Below are positions 52,965 to 63,187 of a stretch of 64,000 nt of DNA, piece after piece (position 1 is the first letter of the stretch; each line of letters starts with the position of its first letter). A program made the position numbers and the translations under genes. The notes below the pieces were generated by a model. It searched no databases, had not been told where the DNA came from, and worked only from the letters and a program-made list of their open reading frames with translations. Source of the DNA: Alphaproteobacteria bacterium AO1-B (GTDB lineage Bacteria > Pseudomonadota > Alphaproteobacteria > Rhizobiales > Stappiaceae); contig MLAX01000001.1 of the NCBI GenBank assembly GCA_001890945.1, forward strand, positions 1,116,001-1,180,000, written 5' to 3'.

Positions 52965-54176
52965 TCAGACCCGCTCGATGATGGTTGCGGTGCCCATACC
53001 GGCACCGATGCAGAGTGTGACCAGCGCGGTGTTGAGGTCGCGGCGCTCCAGTTCGTCAAGAACGGTTCCGAGGATCATCGCACCGGTTGCGCCGAGCGGG
53101 TGGCCAAGTGCGATGGCACCGCCGTTGACGTTGACCGTTTCCGGATCAAGATCGAACGCTTGTTGGTAGCGCAGCACAACGGACGCAAAGGCTTCGTTGA
53201 TCTCGATGAGATCAATGTCCTTCATCTCCAACTTGGCGTTTTTCAAAAGCTTCTCGGTCACGTCCACCGGGCCGGTCAGCATCAGCGCTGGTTCGGAGCC
53301 GATATTTGCGAAGGCTTTGATGCGCGCGCGCGGCTTCATGCCGATGGAGCGGCCGGCTGTCGAAGAGCCGATAAGCACTGCCGCAGCGCCATCAACGATC
53401 CCAGAGGAGTTGCCTGCATGGTGAACGTGTTTGACGTTTTCCACTTCCGGATGGGCCTGAATGCCAACCGCGTTGAAACCGCCCATGGCACCCATCATTT
53501 CAAACGACGGGTTGAGCGAGGCGAGGGACTGCATGTCCGTTTCCGGACGCATGTGCTCGTCCTTGGCCAGGATCGTGATGCCGTTGATGTCCTTGACCGG
53601 AACGACTGACTTGTCGAACTTGCCGTCTTCCCAGGACTTGCCCGCACGCTTCTGGCTTTCCACGGCATAGGCATCGCAATCGTCACGGCTAAAGCCGTAT
53701 TTGGTTGCGATCAGGTCAGCGGAAACGCCCTGTGGCATGAAGTAGGAGGGAATGGCAACCTGCGGCTCGATTGGCCAGGCGCCACCAGACGCGCCAAGGC
53801 CGACACGGCTCATGCTTTCAACACCTCCGGCGATGACGAGCTTGTGCTGGCCGGACATGACCTGAGCGGAGGCCATGTTGACGGCATCAAGACCTGATGC
53901 ACAGAACCGGTTGATCTGCATGCCCGGAACCGAGGTGTCATAATCCGCTGCGAACACGGCTGCACGGGCGATGTCACCGCCGGCCTCGCCGACCGGATCG
54001 ACGCAGCCGAGAACCACGTCATCAACCTTTTTCGTGTCGATACCGTTGCGGTCGCGGATTGCTTCCAGCGCGGTGGCAGCCAGGCGGACGGCTGGCACTT
54101 CGTGCAGGGCACCGTCCTTTTTGCCACGGCCGCGCGGGGTGCGCACGTGGTCGTAAATATAGGCTTCAGGCATCAA
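52965..54176 (-). CDS. Acetyl-CoA C-acyltransferase (thiolase)
   Basis: 403 residues from tandem ATGs. The thiolase active sites are intact: Cys92 in [19 protein letters not shown], His359 in [16 protein letters not shown], and Cys389 in [15 protein letters not shown]. It cleaves 3-ketoacyl-CoA to acetyl-CoA and a shortened acyl-CoA. The length and the FCASGLD wording fit the FadA-like or acetyl-CoA acyltransferase branch. It lies 24 bp after the GST gene in the same direction. Confidence 0.95.
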   Translation of the reverse strand: MMPEAYIYDHVRTPRGRGKKDGALHEVPAVRLAATALEAIRDRNGIDTKKVDDVVLGCVDPVGEAGGDIARAAVFAADYDTSVPGMQINRFCASGLDAVNMASAQVMSGQHKLVIAGGVESMSRVGLGASGGAWPIEPQVAIPSYFMPQGVSADLIATKYGFSRDDCDAYAVESQKRAGKSWEDGKFDKSVVPVKDINGITILAKDEHMRPETDMQSLASLNPSFEMMGAMGGFNAVGIQAHPEVENVKHVHHAGNSSGIVDGAAAVLIGSSTAGRSIGMKPRARIKAFANIGSEPALMLTGPVDVTEKLLKNAKLEMKDIDLIEINEAFASVVLRYQQAFDLDPETVNVNGGAIALGHPLGATGAMILGTVLDELERRDLNTALVTLCIGAGMGTATIIERV

Positions 54177-54200
54177 ATCCTCCTCTAGATCAGGCGGGCC

Positions 54201-54839
54201 TCACGCGGCACTTGGCAAAGGGTGGCCAGGCATGAGGTCATAAGGATGTTTCCAGCCGGGTTGGGACTTCATGCGGTCCAGCCAGGCGGTCACGTTTTGG
54301 TATTCGTTGAGGTCAATGCCGAGTTCGCCCTCGTAAAACAGATAGCTGCAGAGGGAAAAATCGGCTGTCGTCAGTTTGGAGCCGATAGCGAAATCGTTTT
54401 TCGCCAAGTGCTTGTCCAGAATGGCCAGCGCGCTTTTGGCCCGCCCATCCAGAAACTTCACCACGTCGGTTTCACCGGTCTTGATCAGCGTGCGCATGAA
54501 CCGCAGCGGGCCGATCATACCGGACACTTTCTGATTATCGAAAATGGTCCAGCGCAGGATTTCGCGGCGTTCTTCGTCAGTCTCCCAGCCGAATTTGCCG
54601 AACTTCTCAACGAGATAGTCCATGATGACTGCAGACTGGGTCAGTGTCTCATCGCCATGAACAAGTACAGGGACTTCGCCCATTTCATTCAGTGACGAGC
54701 GGAACTCTTCGCTGCGCGTTTCGCCGTTGAAGAAATCGACCCAGGACGCTTCCCAGTCGGCACCGCACAGCTCCAGCATGAGCGCGACTTTGTAGGAATG
54801 CCCGGACTGGGCCATGCAATGAAGAACGAATTCAGCCAT
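54201..54839 (-). CDS. Glutathione S-transferase-family protein
   Basis: 212 residues with the thioredoxin-like N-terminal domain (about 1-78; EVPVLVHGDETLTQSAVIMDYL carries the cis-Pro and the glutathione-binding ExS-like motif) and a helical C-terminal domain (about 90-200; AKNDFAIGSKLTTADFSLCSYLFYEGEL). The order acyl-CoA dehydrogenase, GST, thiolase, FadJ recurs in alphaproteobacteria. Its role in beta-oxidation is not established; it may detoxify reactive acyl intermediates or transfer glutathione in degradation. Confidence 0.88.
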   Translation of the reverse strand: MAEFVLHCMAQSGHSYKVALMLELCGADWEASWVDFFNGETRSEEFRSSLNEMGEVPVLVHGDETLTQSAVIMDYLVEKFGKFGWETDEERREILRWTIFDNQKVSGMIGPLRFMRTLIKTGETDVVKFLDGRAKSALAILDKHLAKNDFAIGSKLTTADFSLCSYLFYEGELGIDLNEYQNVTAWLDRMKSQPGWKHPYDLMPGHPLPSAA

Positions 54840-54916
54840 AACGATGTTATCTCCCTGACAAATATGCTTATGGCGGGACTATACCGCCCCAAACAGATTT
54901 TGCGCGGGTGAATGAT

Positions 54917-54938
54917 CGGCCCGGCGATCACCGGGCCG
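54917..54938. other. GC-rich stem-loop between acyl-CoA dehydrogenase and GST genes
   Basis: CGGCCCGG and CCGGGCCG form a perfect 8-bp stem around CGATCA. It has no T-run on either strand and lies between two same-strand genes, so a role in mRNA stability or attenuation is more likely than termination. Confidence 0.4.
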
Positions 54939-54944
54939 TTCGGC

Positions 54945-56741
54945 TTAAAATGCTTCGGCGCTGACCGACATCATGGTGTCTGAACCTGTTGAAATCCGGG
55001 CAAGGCGCGCCGCGGTCTCAGGCATGGTCCGTTCCATGTAGAAGGTGCCGAAAGCCAACTTGTCGGAGAGCCACTGCTCCTTGCCGTTGGCACCGTTCTT
55101 CAACGTTTCTTTTGCCGTCTTGGCGATCTTTGCCCACATGTAGCCGAGTGCAACGAGGCCGAAGAGGTGCATGTAGTCGGTCGAGCCGGCCCCGGCATTG
55201 TCCGGGTTCTTCATGGCGTTGTTCATGAACCACATGGTAGCCGCTTGCAGATCATCGACGCCTTTCTTCAGCGGGCCGGTAAATGCGGCCAGGTCTTCGT
55301 TGTCCTTGTTTTCTTTCAAGAACGTGTTGACTTCATTGAAGAAGCTCATGACCGCGCGGCCGCCATTCGCCGGAAGCTTGCGGCCCACGAGATCCAGCGC
55401 CTGGATGCCGTTCGCGCCCTCATAGATCATGGCGATACGAGCGTCGCGGACGAACTGCTCCATACCCCACTCGCCGATGTAGCCGTGACCGCCATACATC
55501 TGCTGGGCATTGACTGCGTTTTCGAAGCCGATGTCGGTCAGAACACCTTTGAGAACCGGTGTCATGAGGCCCATCATGTCGTCGGAGAACTGCTTGTCCT
55601 TGTCGTCTTCAGAACGATGGGACACGTCGCCGTGCAACGCGGTCCAGATGACCAATGCGCGGGCTGCTTCGTTGAAAGCCCGTATGGACATCAAGGTGCG
55701 GCGGACGTCCGGATGAACAATGATCGGATCGGCGGCCTTGTCCGGGCTTTTCGGCCCTGTGAGTGCGCGGCCCTGAATGCGGTCTTTCGCGTATGTCACG
55801 GCGTTCTGGTAGGCAACTTCCGACTGCGACAGACCTTGAACGGCCACACCGAGGCGGGCTTCGTTCATCATGACGAACATGGCGCGCAGGCCCTTGTTTT
55901 CTTCGCCAATGAGCCAGCCGGTCGCATCGTCATAGTTCATGACGCAGGTCGCGTTGCCGTGGATTCCCATCTTGTGTTCGATGGAGCCGCAAGACACGCC
56001 GTTGCGCGCACCGCTTGAGCCATCCTCGGCAATTTCGTTCCGCGGAACGACAAACAGCGAAATGCCTTTGTTGCCTTCCGGGGCACCTTCGATGCGGGCC
56101 AGAACCAGGTGAATGATGTTGTCCGACATTTCGTGTTCACCGGCCGAGATGAAGATCTTGGTGCCGGAAATCTTGTAGGAACCGTCGGATTGCGGGACGG
56201 CTTTGGTGCGGATGAGGCCGAGATCCGTGCCGCAATGAGGCTCGGTAAGGTTCATCGTGCCGGTCCATTTGCCGGCGATCATGTTCGGCAGATAAGTCTG
56301 CTTCTGCTCATCCGTTCCATGGATGGTCAGCGCAGCAATCGCACCTGCGGTCAGGCCCGGATACATAGAAAAGGCCATGTTGGCGGAGGAGGCGAACTCG
56401 TTGAAGATCGTTGCCAGCGTGTGCGGCAATCCTTGTCCGCCGTAATCCGCATCAGCGGAGAGGGTGCCCCAACCGCCTTCGCAAAAAGCGTCATAAGCTT
56501 CCTTGAAGCCTTTCGGAACGGAGACCGTGCCGTCGTCGTTCCGGGTGCAACCTTCCTGATCGCCAGACTGGTTGATTGGCTGGAGGACTTCCTCAGTAAA
56601 CTTGGCGCCTTCCTTCAGGATGGCTTCTACCAGGTCCAATGGAGCGTCGGAAAAACCCGGCAGGTTGGAATAGCGCTCGTATCCGAACACGTCTTTCAAA
56701 AGGAAAAGGGTATCATCAACCGGTGCGGAGTATGTCGGCAT
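54945..56741 (-). CDS. Acyl-CoA dehydrogenase, long form (FadE/DmdC-like)
   Basis: 598 residues. The acyl-CoA dehydrogenase core shows [57 protein letters not shown], and the C-terminal [21 protein letters not shown] followed by [17 protein letters not shown] with the likely base Glu. An extra C-terminal domain (about 470-598) marks the long family, which includes broad acyl-CoA dehydrogenases and the DmdC enzymes of DMSP breakdown. Sequence alone does not choose between them. Transcribed ahead of the GST-thiolase-FadJ run and downstream of a palindromic operator. Confidence 0.9.
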   Translation of the reverse strand: MPTYSAPVDDTLFLLKDVFGYERYSNLPGFSDAPLDLVEAILKEGAKFTEEVLQPINQSGDQEGCTRNDDGTVSVPKGFKEAYDAFCEGGWGTLSADADYGGQGLPHTLATIFNEFASSANMAFSMYPGLTAGAIAALTIHGTDEQKQTYLPNMIAGKWTGTMNLTEPHCGTDLGLIRTKAVPQSDGSYKISGTKIFISAGEHEMSDNIIHLVLARIEGAPEGNKGISLFVVPRNEIAEDGSSGARNGVSCGSIEHKMGIHGNATCVMNYDDATGWLIGEENKGLRAMFVMMNEARLGVAVQGLSQSEVAYQNAVTYAKDRIQGRALTGPKSPDKAADPIIVHPDVRRTLMSIRAFNEAARALVIWTALHGDVSHRSEDDKDKQFSDDMMGLMTPVLKGVLTDIGFENAVNAQQMYGGHGYIGEWGMEQFVRDARIAMIYEGANGIQALDLVGRKLPANGGRAVMSFFNEVNTFLKENKDNEDLAAFTGPLKKGVDDLQAATMWFMNNAMKNPDNAGAGSTDYMHLFGLVALGYMWAKIAKTAKETLKNGANGKEQWLSDKLAFGTFYMERTMPETAARLARISTGSDTMMSVSAEAF

Positions 56742-57083
56742 GGAAATCCTCCCAGATTTGCCGTCAGATGTTTTTGCATGACGTTTCCGTAAACGTCACC
56801 TTGAGCATCTATATACGCGCGAAATTCTAGGGCGACAAGGGGTGTCGTTACGGAAGTATAGCTCAAAAAACGCGCTGAAAGGCATCAAAAGTGAGATTTT
56901 TGTGGTGGTGCACGCACTGAACCAGTGCGTGACGCTACGTTTTTCAGCCAATTAAATGAAGGTCGAAAATGCACTTAATGCGATTAAAAATTGTGTGAGC
57001 ATACTTAAATTGCATGAAAAAAGCCCGGCATTCCATTGAGAATGCCGGGCTTGATCTGCCGGTAGGAAAGACGGTTGGCCAAA
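56742..57083. promoter_or_regulatory. Control region before the beta-oxidation genes, with a palindromic operator
   Basis: The stretch has a perfect inverted repeat TGACGTTT-CCGT-AAACGTCA at 56779-56798, about 40 bp upstream of the dehydrogenase start. The word ACGTTT...AAACGT resembles operators of MerR-family catabolic regulators such as LiuR. A related site TTACGTTTGCGTCA lies at 57699-57712, upstream of the MerR gene itself. Otherwise AT-rich; no gene is visible. Confidence 0.55.
57017..57052 (-). terminator. Rho-independent terminator after the MerR gene
   Basis: On the minus strand AAGCCCGGCATTC and GAATGCCGGGCTT form a 13-bp stem with a 6-nt loop and a run of T. It separates the MerR transcript from the dehydrogenase operon. 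Confidence 0.9.
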
Positions 57084-57548
57084 TCAGGCTTCTTCAGCTT
57101 CCTTTTGCTTCAGCATGCCAGAAACGATCTCGACGGTACGTGAGAGCTCTTCAATGGCTGTTTCGATGTCCTTGCGCTGATTTTCAAGAACCGCGATCTG
57201 CTCGTTGAAGCGGGAGAGTGCGACCCGCAGCTGCGTGACCTGTCCATCGCGCAGGTCATAAAGGTCCAGCATGTCCCGAATTTCAGAGAGTGAAAAGCCA
57301 ACCTGCTTGCCCATAAGAACCAGTTTCAGGCGTGCCCGGTCGCGGCGGTTATAAACCCGATTCATGCCATCGCGCTTCGGATTGATCAGGCCCTTGTCTT
57401 CATAAAAGCGCAGTGTCCGCAGCGTGCAGCCAAATTCCTTCGCCAGATCGCCGATCGTGAATTGCGTCTTCTTGCTGCCGTCGTCTGAGGCTGCAACCAC
57501 ATCGACCAGCTCATCGTTGTTGTTCAAAATCGAAAGCGCTTCGCTCAT
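57084..57548 (-). CDS. MerR-family regulator of the beta-oxidation locus
   Basis: 154 residues. The N-terminal winged helix-turn-helix (about 28-95) reads TIGDLAKEFGCTLRTLRFYEDKGL, NRVYNRRDRARLKLVLMGKQ and FSLSEIRDMLDLY. A coiled-coil dimerisation helix follows (about 100-145; RVALSRFNEQIAVLENQRKD), with no metal-binding cysteines. It lies just upstream of the acyl-CoA dehydrogenase operon, and palindromic sites of one type occur before both. MerR regulators of this shape (LiuR-like) control branched-chain amino acid or fatty-acid degradation. Confidence 0.88.
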   Translation of the reverse strand: MSEALSILNNNDELVDVVAASDDGSKKTQFTIGDLAKEFGCTLRTLRFYEDKGLINPKRDGMNRVYNRRDRARLKLVLMGKQVGFSLSEIRDMLDLYDLRDGQVTQLRVALSRFNEQIAVLENQRKDIETAIEELSRTVEIVSGMLKQKEAEEA

Positions 57549-57969
57549 TTTGCTTGTTCTCTTGATTTGCTCCGCTGCCAGCGGGCTGCCGTTTCAACTT
57601 GAAAAGACCCAGTGCAGACCGCGAGTTCACTCGCATAAAGGACTGTCGTGCGCGTATTCCGGCGCGGGTTCTTCTTGAATTCTTGTGCACTGTTTAGCTT
57701 ACGTTTGCGTCACCGTCTAGTCCGGGCCACCACGTGCTGTCAGATTTGCTGACGGCAAAGCGCTCGATTCGATATTGTTTGTGCATATCCCGAATGATCG
57801 GCCGCCGTTCAGAGCGCGGAATCGCATTTGGCAATGCGAGTTAACTGCCTGTTTACCCTAAGTCGACAAAGTCTTGGAAAATGCTGGCCCGCTTTCCGGC
57901 CTTCGTCGGACACTGTTCTGAAGCCAGCTCCTTTAAGTGGTCTCAAGACCAACAGCCCAGGGTCAGGAT
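57549..57969. promoter_or_regulatory. Divergent control region between MerR and PodJ-like genes
   Basis: No gene is seen in this 420-bp gap. It holds the promoters of the divergent MerR and PodJ-like genes and a possible MerR half-site (TTACGTTTGCGTCA, 57699-57712), which suggests autoregulation. The PodJ ribosome site AGGGTCAGGAT lies just before its ATG. Confidence 0.4.
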
Positions 57970-60900
57970 ATGCCGGCTAGAAACAAACACCAGGCAGGAC
58001 GCCGCGGCCGAGATGTGTATGACAGTCTAGATCGGAACGATTTGCCTCACCGCGAACCCGCGCGTGCCCGGATTGAAAGGCTCACCCGCACAGCAACTGC
58101 TCTCGGCGGATATGATCGCATGTATTCTGGCGAACGCGGGCCGGAAGGGGATCTGGATGCCGTTGCCGATGAGCTGGACCGTCTTCTGTCCGAACAAGCC
58201 GAGCGGGAAGCACCACAACGCGAGCGCGGGCGTTCGTCCCGTTCAGCTCCACGCCGGGGCCGGGAGCGTGCGCCTGAAGCAGGCATTGATGATGTTATGG
58301 GGGCGCTGGACCGTCTCGACCGGCAGGTCCAAGGGCTCGCCGGTGACGAAGACTATGCAGACGACTATGAGCGCGCACCGTCCCGCAGCCACCGCCCTGG
58401 ACGGTATGCCATCGATGCTTTGAACGAGCCTGATCCTTACGGGGACGATGACGGTTTTTATGATGATGATCCATATGCGGATTATGGCGACGAAGATGAT
58501 GCTTATTATCAGCGGGCACCGCGCCGCAGTTCGATCGCCAACCGGAATGCGTCCATGCACGCCTACAAGGATCTCGGTCGCCGCATTGATGCGCTGAGAA
58601 AACCGCAGGAACAAGCTCTGGCGCATGTTCGCGAAGAGCTTGGGTCTTTGCGCGACGCGCTCGGCGGAATGGCACGCGGAACCAATGAGACCGTCAGCCG
58701 TCAGAATGCCGAGTTGCGCCGGTTGGCCGACATGGTGGACCGGCTGCGCAATGACAAAAAGAACGATCAGCTTGCAAAAGAGATCCGCAAGGAAGTTGCC
58801 GAGCTGAAGTCTCTTGTCGGACGGACCAATGTGGAAGGCGCACTCCAGACACTGGAACACGGCTACGCGCACATTTTGCAGCGGCTTGACGAATTGTCCC
58901 GAGCTTCTGTCGACCCGCGTGTCTTGCGCAGCGTCACCGTTCGGCTGAATGAGATCGAAGACGCCTTTGCAGCTCTGCCCCGTTCTGAGCACATGATGGT
59001 CCTTGAGGACCGGGTCGTCTCGATTGCCGAACGTATGGAAGAACTGCTTCAGCGCAAGGATCATGCTGAGATCGAACCCTTGCGCGCCGAGCTGCGCGAA
59101 GTGCGCGGGTTTGTGCAACAGATCGATGTGAAGGGTCTGGTTGAAAGCATCGACGACCGGATGAAGTTCGTCTCCAACCGCCTGGATGATCTGGAAACGC
59201 TGGCAAAAGAACAGCGCGGCCTCGACAATCGGCTGTCCGCAATGGAACAGCGGATGCCGGAGCCGGAAACGATCACAAGGCTTCAGGGTCGGCTTGAAGA
59301 CATCGTCGGCATGATGGCCGACGACCGGTCGGCGCCTGCAGATCAGGAGCATCTTGCGCAACTGGATCACCGCCTCAACGACATCGTTGACCGTCTTGAG
59401 CGGATGGAGCAGGCCAAACCAATCCAGTCGGGCGATCCAGGTGCATTCGACGCCTTGGGAAAACGGCTTGAAGCAATTTCAACAAAGATCGATGCGATTG
59501 AAAAACGGGCGGCCCGCCCGGTCATTGCACCTGTGGCAGCGGCACAAAGCGCTTCCGGTGCGGACACCGAGTTTTTCGCGCAGATTCAGGATCGCTTGAA
59601 CGATCTGACTACCCGGCTCGATCAACCGAAAGATACAGTTACGACGTCGGATCTCGATAAGCTGCGTTCGGAGATCACGGCGATGCGCGAACGGGTCGCG
59701 CAACCAGCGTCGACCGATGCGCTCGAGCAACGGATCTCGGATCTCGCACAGCTTGTGACCACAAGTGGCGGCAAGGTCGACGACAAGGGGCTTGAAGTTC
59801 TGGGCGCCAAGGTCGCAGCTTTGGCCGAGCAGATTGAGACATCATCGTCGAACGCTCAGAATTCGGATCAGATATCTTCTGTTCTTGAACGGATTGAGGC
59901 AGGGCTTGCCGAAACACGCTCTGATGTTGCCGGCATTGCGCGCAAGGCTGCCCAGGAAGCTGTCGCCAATGCACCAAAAGCCAAAAACAGCGAGTATGAC
60001 GCGGCTATCTCGTCGCTGCAGAACGACCTCAAGCGTCTTTTGGATGCCGCCGAAGGCAGCGAAGAGCGGACCCGCAACACCTTTGACGGCGTAAAATCCG
60101 TCCTTGGGTCCATCACCGAGCGCTTGGATACACTGGAGCGTGTTGAGCCTGCACCGAAGCAAAAGTCCGATCCAGCACCAGAAGCGGCGGGCGGTTTGTT
60201 CTCGCCGATTAAGGTTGCCGAGCGTCCGCCACTCTTTGCGAAGGCCCAGCCGGACATGACTCAGAGCAAGGCTCAGGTTGAGCCGGCTCCGCTGCCCGTT
60301 GAAGACACGCCGGAACCCCCGAGGGACCGCAAAGCAGACTTTATTGCTGCTGCCCGCCGGGCCGCACAGGCTGCATCTGCTGAAGCGGCTCAGCTTGAGA
60401 AGAAGAAACCGGCCAAGGATGAGGCAGAAAGCGCAGACGAAGAACGTGGCAAGGCGCGGGTCGGCTGGCTTCGCAATGTGTTGAAGCGGTCTCCGGCCGA
60501 GAAAGAAGAAACCGTTGACGAAGCGCTTGAGCTGAAAACGGCTGATATCAATCCGGCTGAAGTCGAACAGAGCGAAGAACAGACGACTGTACTGGCAGGT
60601 GACCGGGTTGCCCCCGAACCTGCCCAGGCTTCCGGTGGCCGTCGTCGCGCGATCCTTTACACTGCGGCAGCTGTCGTCCTGCTGATGGCAGGTTTCTACG
60701 TCACACGCGGCGCGCTGTCGCCGTCTGATACGTCGCCGCAAGTGGCTGCAATTCCTCAAGACGAGGCCGTTGTCGGCGAGGCTGCACCGGCAAATCCCGC
60801 CGAGGAAACAGCTTCGAGTGTTGCTGCTTCTGAGCCTGAAACGGTTTCCGAAAGCCAAGGGGCGTCAGACAGTCCACCGCCGATCGCCGCAAGCGATCCA

Positions 60901-62025
60901 ATGCCCGCGATCGAAGGCTCTGTTGCGCTGGCACCGCCTGCAACAACCCAGCCGCCCGTGGCAGCTGCAGACCCGGTGCCGACACCTGCGGCTGCGTCCC
61001 AGTCACTGGAAGCCGAGCCTGGTGTGGCGTTTGCACCGCCAAGCGGTGTTGAAAACAGCTTCGGTACAGCACCTGCCGGCGTTGCGGCCGGGTTCACGGC
61101 GGCCGGAGAAGCAGAACCGGCTGCTGGCGAAGCAGGCGCAGCGTTGCTGGCCAGTCTGCCTCCGGAAGGCGTTGGGCCCATGGCACTGCGAAGCGCTGCT
61201 GCCAGTGGGGACGCGGCTGCAGAATTCTTGATCGGTGTGAAATACACTGAAGGCGATGGTGTTGCTGCCGATCTGGCAAAGGCGGCTGCTTGGTATCAAA
61301 AGGCTGCGGACAAAGGGCTTGCCCCGGCGCAATACCGGCTTGCCAGCCTCTACGAAAAGGGCCGCGGCGTCCAAAAGGATCTGCCGAAGGCAAAGGCCTG
61401 GTACACACAATCCGCGGAAGCGGGCAATGCCAAGGCGATGCACAACCTTGCAGTCCTTTTTGCTGAAGGCGGCGGCGGACAGCCCGATTATGCATCGGCG
61501 GCCAAGTGGTTTGAAGACGCTGCCAACTATGGCGTCAAAGACAGCTTGTTTAATCTCGGTATCCTTTATGCCGGTGGCATCGGCGTCGATAAGGATCTGA
61601 TTGCCAGCTACAAGTGGTTTGCGATTGCTGCCGACCAAGGTGATCCGGAAGCTGCCAAGCGGCGCGACGATGTTGCCAACATGATGGATCAGGAAACCTT
61701 GGCGAGCGCCCGCCTGGCTGTTGAAGGCTTTAAACTGAAAACGCCGGATCCGGCCGCAAACAAGGTGACGCTCCAGCCAAGCTGGACAGAAGGGTCTGCC
61801 CTTCCGGCGAGCAATGCGTCCGTGACCGCCGTCGACAACTCGGCGATGATCCGCGAGGCGCAGGACAAACTCAACTATCTGGGTTTTGATACCGGTACTC
61901 CTGACGGTCAGATGGGCCCGCGCACGCGCAGCGCGATCCGGGCTTTCCAGCGCAGCCTGGGCCTCCCGGAGACGGGTCAAGTGGACAGCCGGTTGATGGA
62001 TGAGCTGAAAAGCCAAGCCATCTGA
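57970..62025 (+). CDS. PodJ-like polar localisation protein: coiled coil, membrane anchor, Sel1 and peptidoglycan-binding domains
   Basis: 1351 residues. The first ~880 residues are cytoplasmic: basic and acidic low complexity (about 1-200) and long coiled coils (about 200-720). One membrane segment (about 892-912, ILYTAAAVVLLMAGFYVTRG) leads to a periplasmic part with a Pro/Ala/Glu linker, four Sel1-type repeats (about 1080-1235, for example DLAKAAAWYQKAADKGLAPA) and a peptidoglycan-binding domain (about 1292-1350; LNYLGFDTGTPDGQMGPRTR). The same order is found in PodJ-like polar organisers of alphaproteobacteria, which localise to a cell pole. The start follows AGGGTCAGGAT. Confidence 0.83.
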   Translation: MPARNKHQAGRRGRDVYDSLDRNDLPHREPARARIERLTRTATALGGYDRMYSGERGPEGDLDAVADELDRLLSEQAEREAPQRERGRSSRSAPRRGRERAPEAGIDDVMGALDRLDRQVQGLAGDEDYADDYERAPSRSHRPGRYAIDALNEPDPYGDDDGFYDDDPYADYGDEDDAYYQRAPRRSSIANRNASMHAYKDLGRRIDALRKPQEQALAHVREELGSLRDALGGMARGTNETVSRQNAELRRLADMVDRLRNDKKNDQLAKEIRKEVAELKSLVGRTNVEGALQTLEHGYAHILQRLDELSRASVDPRVLRSVTVRLNEIEDAFAALPRSEHMMVLEDRVVSIAERMEELLQRKDHAEIEPLRAELREVRGFVQQIDVKGLVESIDDRMKFVSNRLDDLETLAKEQRGLDNRLSAMEQRMPEPETITRLQGRLEDIVGMMADDRSAPADQEHLAQLDHRLNDIVDRLERMEQAKPIQSGDPGAFDALGKRLEAISTKIDAIEKRAARPVIAPVAAAQSASGADTEFFAQIQDRLNDLTTRLDQPKDTVTTSDLDKLRSEITAMRERVAQPASTDALEQRISDLAQLVTTSGGKVDDKGLEVLGAKVAALAEQIETSSSNAQNSDQISSVLERIEAGLAETRSDVAGIARKAAQEAVANAPKAKNSEYDAAISSLQNDLKRLLDAAEGSEERTRNTFDGVKSVLGSITERLDTLERVEPAPKQKSDPAPEAAGGLFSPIKVAERPPLFAKAQPDMTQSKAQVEPAPLPVEDTPEPPRDRKADFIAAARRAAQAASAEAAQLEKKKPAKDEAESADEERGKARVGWLRNVLKRSPAEKEETVDEALELKTADINPAEVEQSEEQTTVLAGDRVAPEPAQASGGRRRAILYTAAAVVLLMAGFYVTRGALSPSDTSPQVAAIPQDEAVVGEAAPANPAEETASSVAASEPETVSESQGASDSPPPIAASDPMPAIEGSVALAPPATTQPPVAAADPVPTPAAASQSLEAEPGVAFAPPSGVENSFGTAPAGVAAGFTAAGEAEPAAGEAGAALLASLPPEGVGPMALRSAAASGDAAAEFLIGVKYTEGDGVAADLAKAAAWYQKAADKGLAPAQYRLASLYEKGRGVQKDLPKAKAWYTQSAEAGNAKAMHNLAVLFAEGGGGQPDYASAAKWFEDAANYGVKDSLFNLGILYAGGIGVDKDLIASYKWFAIAADQGDPEAAKRRDDVANMMDQETLASARLAVEGFKLKTPDPAANKVTLQPSWTEGSALPASNASVTAVDNSAMIREAQDKLNYLGFDTGTPDGQMGPRTRSAIRAFQRSLGLPETGQVDSRLMDELKSQAI

Positions 62026-62063
62026 CAAACCGCCTCGGACAGAACCCAATGAAGTTCGCAATG

Positions 62064-62099
62064 AGCCGGAGACGCAAAGCGTTTCCGGCTTTTGTGTTT
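62064..62099 (+). terminator. Rho-independent terminator after the PodJ-like gene
   Basis: AGCCGGAGACG and CGTTTCCGGCT form an 11-bp stem (one G-T pair) with a 5-nt loop, followed by TTTGTGTTT. Confidence 0.82.
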
Positions 62100-62257
62100 C
62101 GCGGTTTGCGGATAACTGGCACTAATCGCTCAGGGTAAGTGATAAGTCCAGTTGTGCGGAATTAAATTGCTGAGTTGACAGAGCAGCTGCCACAGGTTTT
62201 TAACCATTATACATGTAAGTTTAGGCAGTCTTGTCTGCAGTTTTCCGGCGAAGCCCT

Positions 62258-63187
62258 GTGCAATTATACCTTCCGATAGCCGAAATACCGGTCAATATCT
62301 TCGTGATATTTGGCATGGGCGGGGCTGTGGGGTTCTTGTCCGGATTGTTCGGCATCGGCGGCGGCTTCCTTCTGACCCCGCTTCTGATTTTTTCCGGGAT
62401 CCCGCCAGCGGTCTCTGTCGCGACGGTCACAACACAGGTCGTGGCGTCCTCCGCCTCTGCAGTTGTCACCTATTGGCGGCGCAAGGCAATTGATCTGAAG
62501 CTGGCCAGCGTGCTGCTTGCCGGCGGTATTTCCGGGTCACTGCTCGGCGTCATCCTGTTCGATGTTTTGCAAGCGATCGGTCAGCTCGATGTGGTGATCT
62601 CCCTGTCTTATGTGACGTTTTTGGGGACCATCGGCGGGCTAATGCTGGTGGAGTCAGTGCGGGCCATGCGGCGCCGCCGGTCGGGGGAACCACCTCGGGC
62701 GCGAAAACCCGGTCAGCACAATTGGGTGCATGGGCTGCCGTTAAAGGTCCGGTTCCGGAGATCCAAGCTGTATGTCAGCGTGATACCCGTCGTCGGACTG
62801 GGCGCGGCCATCGGCTTTCTTGGCACCGTCCTTGGCATCGGCGGCGGCTTCATGATGGTGCCGGCGCTGATTTATCTGCTGCGCGTTCCAACGAGCATCG
62901 TGATCGGGACATCCCTGTTCCAGATCCTCTTCACCATGGCGGCAGCGACGATCTTCCATGCCATGGGAACAAAGACTGTCGACATCGTTTTGGCGATGAC
63001 CCTCATGGTCGGTGGTGTGATCGGCGCGCAGTTCGGTGCCCGTATGGGCCAGAACTTGCGCGGTGATCAGCTGCGCCTGCTCTTGGCGTTGCTGGTTTTG
63101 GGGGTTGGTCTGCGTTTCGCGGTCGATCTCCTGCTGATCCCCGAAGACCTCTACTCCATCGCAATCCAGAAGGGGGCCGGGCTATGA
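62258..63187 (+). CDS. TauE/SafE-family membrane exporter
   Basis: 309 residues from a GTG that gives MQLYLPIAEIPVNIFVIFGM, the family's usual start; an upstream TTG is less likely. About eight membrane segments in two TauE halves: GFLSGLFGIGGGFLLTPLLI in the first and GFLGTVLGIGGGFMMVPALI in the second, each with the conserved GIGGGF. Members export sulfite, sulfoacetate or other organosulfur anions. Coupled to the TIGR02186 gene by an ATGA overlap, an arrangement seen throughout alphaproteobacteria. Confidence 0.9.
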   Translation: MQLYLPIAEIPVNIFVIFGMGGAVGFLSGLFGIGGGFLLTPLLIFSGIPPAVSVATVTTQVVASSASAVVTYWRRKAIDLKLASVLLAGGISGSLLGVILFDVLQAIGQLDVVISLSYVTFLGTIGGLMLVESVRAMRRRRSGEPPRARKPGQHNWVHGLPLKVRFRRSKLYVSVIPVVGLGAAIGFLGTVLGIGGGFMMVPALIYLLRVPTSIVIGTSLFQILFTMAAATIFHAMGTKTVDIVLAMTLMVGGVIGAQFGARMGQNLRGDQLRLLLALLVLGVGLRFAVDLLLIPEDLYSIAIQKGAGL

